Below, in pieces: positions 62,061-64,000 of a DNA stretch of 64,000 nt. Origin of the DNA: Candidatus Poribacteria bacterium (GTDB lineage: Bacteria > Poribacteria > WGA-4E > JAJDTR01). Position numbers and translations under genes: made by a program. Location: the NCBI GenBank assembly GCA_028820655.1, contig JAPPIK010000056.1, positions 213,880 through 277,879 on the forward strand, in the 5' to 3' direction. A model generated the notes under the pieces. The model was given only the letters and a program-made list of their open reading frames with translations, searched no databases and had not been told where the DNA came from. Each line of letters begins with the position of its first letter. Position 1 is the first letter of the stretch.

Positions 62061-62642
62061 ATGAAAGTTGCTTTAGCCTTAACCATTTCGCTTTTGCTCG
62101 CATTTGCGGGATACACCTATGCCCTGCAAGTGTTGGCCGGTCCCGAAGTTTTCACAGACGTGCCGGACGGCACTCCCGTACCGTTCGATGTCGGTACCCA
62201 ACCCCCCGGTTATTACTATGTCGAGTGGACCGAGCCTACGGGCACGTCCGTCGGTATCTTCGGTGCAAACACGAACGTCTATGACGGCGGTATGGCATGG
62301 CGAGATCGGGAGCCGATTGAGGATGGCGTCTTCGATTTCTACATGGCGCTTACGACGGACACGGGCGAACTTAACGATTGGCTCATCGAAAAGAAAGATG
62401 GGGACCCAAACATCCCGCTGGCATTGAGGCAGGGGCATCCCGATCTGCCCGCGGAGGAATATACGTCACTAGGACAGTCCTTCACGGCCACAAAGGAGTT
62501 CACTCAACTCGGTGTGAGGGTTGTACTCTGGACCATACCGGGCGGCGGCTACACGGTCACGCTTTACTCCGGCGATCCGGTGACCAGCGTCGAACCGAAT
62601 GAGAAATTGGCAACCACGTGGGCAAGCATCAAGAACCGGTAG
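62061..62642 (+). CDS. secreted protein, tandem paralog 1
   Basis: 193 residues from the ATG at 62061 behind GGAGGA. Signal peptide LALTISLLLAFAGYTYA, cleavage about 21. The mature part is beta-rich and recurs in the next gene: YYYVEWTEPTGTSVGIFGA against YYLEMSKPTGASIGAWGA; DWLIEKKDG against GWIIEKRGG; YTSLGQSFTATKEF against HQTLGQTFFVPEEF; ending KLATTWASIKNR. These repeats of WxIEK and LGQSF suggest a jelly-roll or lectin-like domain. No family recognised. Likely periplasmic, surface or released. Confidence 0.72.
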   Translation: MKVALALTISLLLAFAGYTYALQVLAGPEVFTDVPDGTPVPFDVGTQPPGYYYVEWTEPTGTSVGIFGANTNVYDGGMAWRDREPIEDGVFDFYMALTTDTGELNDWLIEKKDGDPNIPLALRQGHPDLPAEEYTSLGQSFTATKEFTQLGVRVVLWTIPGGGYTVTLYSGDPVTSVEPNEKLATTWASIKNR

Positions 62643-62803
62643 GAATCCTAACGGTTTTTGACGCAGACGAGGTGATCAGATGGAGTCGCACAGATGTAGC
62701 GGGAGCCTAATCTCCATTCTGAAATCGATGTGATTCCATCTGATAATTTGAGACGTTCCTATTGTCCGAAAACCGGAACATATTTCGTGACGAGGAGGAG
62801 AAG
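62643..62803. other. short gap between the two secreted proteins
   Basis: 160 bp without a gene; GAGGAGGAG just before 62804 is the ribosome site of the second paralog. No terminator hairpin with T-run, so the two may share a message. Confidence 0.4.
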
Positions 62804-63424
62804 ATGCGTAAAGGATTCTCCATAGCGGCGTTTACACTTTTGCTTGCATTTGCGGCATACACTATAGCAGATACCCCTCCAAGAGACGTCAAGATTGCCG
62901 ACAAGACCTTCAAAGTTGGTACGGTGGTGGACGGCCACTTCTCGATAATGGAGTTTGATCGCCAACCCGCAAAAGACGAGAGTGGCAACCCCATCCTTTA
63001 CTATCTTGAGATGAGTAAACCCACGGGCGCATCCATCGGTGCTTGGGGTGCGTTACACGACCCTTATCCCGATGGCAGAGCGTATTTGGATGACAAACCT
63101 TATCCCGACACTGGAAAAGGGGACTTATATCTGCAGTATACGCCGGCTATCGGAGCCGAAGGCTGGATCATCGAAAAGCGCGGCGGAGCCTTCGCCGTTG
63201 CGTTAAACCATGACAAGAAAAACCACCAGACATTAGGACAGACCTTCTTCGTTCCGGAAGAATTCAAGGGACTCGCTTTTGGAACACCGACTTGGACTAC
63301 CGCCGCCGGTTTCACATTGACCCTGTACAGAGGGTTACTCCCGGGGGAGCAACCGCAAAATGTGGATCGGATTGGCAAATTAGCCACCACTTGGGCAAAC
63401 ATCAAGAAGCCGTACCTCGATTAA
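62804..63424 (+). CDS. secreted protein, tandem paralog 2
   Basis: 206 residues from the ATG at 62804 behind GAGGAGG; the frame is open 14 codons further up. Signal peptide GFSIAAFTLLLAFAAYTIA, cleavage about 22. The mature chain follows the first paralog with some insertions (PPRDVKIADKTFKVGTVVDGHF at the start has no counterpart there). It ends KLATTWANIKKPYLD. Family unknown. A tandem pair of similar secreted proteins often points to a surface or carbohydrate-binding role, but there is no direct proof here. Confidence 0.72.
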   Translation: MRKGFSIAAFTLLLAFAAYTIADTPPRDVKIADKTFKVGTVVDGHFSIMEFDRQPAKDESGNPILYYLEMSKPTGASIGAWGALHDPYPDGRAYLDDKPYPDTGKGDLYLQYTPAIGAEGWIIEKRGGAFAVALNHDKKNHQTLGQTFFVPEEFKGLAFGTPTWTTAAGFTLTLYRGLLPGEQPQNVDRIGKLATTWANIKKPYLD

Positions 63425-64000
63425 GAATGCTAAACCGGGAATACGGAATTACCACAAACACGGCTCTTGCGAAAGCATAATTCGCTTAATTAAGCTGAAT
63501 TAGAATCTTGAGATTCACCAATCCTGACAGTTGTTCAATCGCCTCCTTGTTACATTTTATTCGATTGATTGACAAACTCAATGTGGATTGGTGAATTCCG
63601 TCGACAAACAGAATGCCGAGTCCACTTGCCTCCGTGCGTAATCCGTACGATTTCTAACTCTGGCGTTGGGTGCCCTTCGTTTCCGCTGCTATACTCCTGC
63701 ATTTCGAAACACTACATCCCTACGCTCCTCCCGCCGCACATTGTGGGGCGGCTAAACCACATTGTCTCTCCATTTTTATAGTTCCATTCACTTCCATTGA
63801 CGAGCAGTAATATAATTTCTGTCTATCGCTACGCGGTGCATGTCGGGCAAATCAGAAGCGTTTCGTAGTCACTAATCGCTAGATCCGCCGCTTTCATGCG
63901 CACGGCGACTCAGTCCTAATCTCGAATGCAATAACTCGAGCCTACCATCTATAAGTCGGTGGGAGACGCTATGACAAGAAGGAGAGCGTGACGGCTGTGA
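63425..64000. other. gene-free end of window
   Basis: 576 bp with no credible gene. The open frames present lack ribosome sites. The region may hold the start signals of a gene beyond the window. Confidence 0.4.

Overview
The window looks like a chromosomal segment of a Gram-negative, lipopolysaccharide-making bacterium of roughly half G+C. It carries lipid A genes (lpxI, lpxA and a fused lpxC/fabZ), an outer-membrane barrel protein and an LolA-like periplasmic carrier. It also has two futalosine-pathway menaquinone genes (mqnA, mqnE). Three phytanoyl-CoA-dioxygenase-like oxygenases, several sugar-phosphate isomerase/epimerase-like TIM barrels and HpcH-type aldolases, and many hairpin repeats between genes, recall the sponge-associated and marine Poribacteria and relatives. 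That placement is an inference from gene content, not proven. No rRNA, tRNA or CRISPR array was recognised.

Layout. 1-2.6 kb: a leftward DNA-processing locus with an XRE-headed SNF2-type helicase cut by the window edge, a TM0106-type RecB-like nuclease, and a decayed second copy of the XRE head behind an intact promoter. 2.6-4.1 kb: no gene, but a run of different perfect hairpins. 4.1-11 kb: VanZ-like protein, YjhG-type sugar-acid dehydratase, mqnE-mqnA, SAM hydrolase, and a medium-chain dehydrogenase. 11.3-17.4 kb: a left-handed-helix acyltransferase facing a leftward envelope operon ruvX-mltG-lpxC/fabZ-lpxA-lpxI. 18.4-21.6 kb: an OYE/dimethylamine-dehydrogenase-like flavoprotein and a betaine-homocysteine-methyltransferase-like protein.

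22.2-31.9 kb is the most coherent and least explained cluster: acyl-CoA ligase, thiolase, DUF35 zinc-ribbon/OB-fold partner, LolA-like carrier, two FtsX-type permeases, a LolD-like ATPase and an outer-membrane barrel, all rightward. It reads as lipid activation or remodelling coupled to export across the envelope. 32-36 kb: HicAB, a SEC-C protein, an HpcH aldolase and an XRE/metallo-beta-lactamase fusion. 36.1-37.1 kb: repeat-rich DNA with a perfect 160-bp duplication. 37.4-42.1 kb: a small helical protein with its own terminator, purL-purQ and a membrane protein.

42.1-44.4 kb: a decayed IS1634-like element with visible terminal inverted repeats and, directly abutting it, an apparent 356-bp non-autonomous derivative. 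44.5-50.6 kb and 57.4-61.6 kb: catabolic-looking genes (MBL/cupin fusion, secreted carbohydrate-active-like protein, PhyH oxygenases, MBL hydrolase, aldolase, isomerases). Between them, 52.2-57.2 kb encodes a type ISP-like restriction-modification enzyme (nuclease, helicase, methylase, target recognition) broken by one frameshift. The window ends with two related secreted proteins in tandem.

Repeats are the second theme. At least six hairpin or tandem families occupy the gaps, and one of them (about 36 nt, called R1 here) has inserted in frame into the IS transposase.
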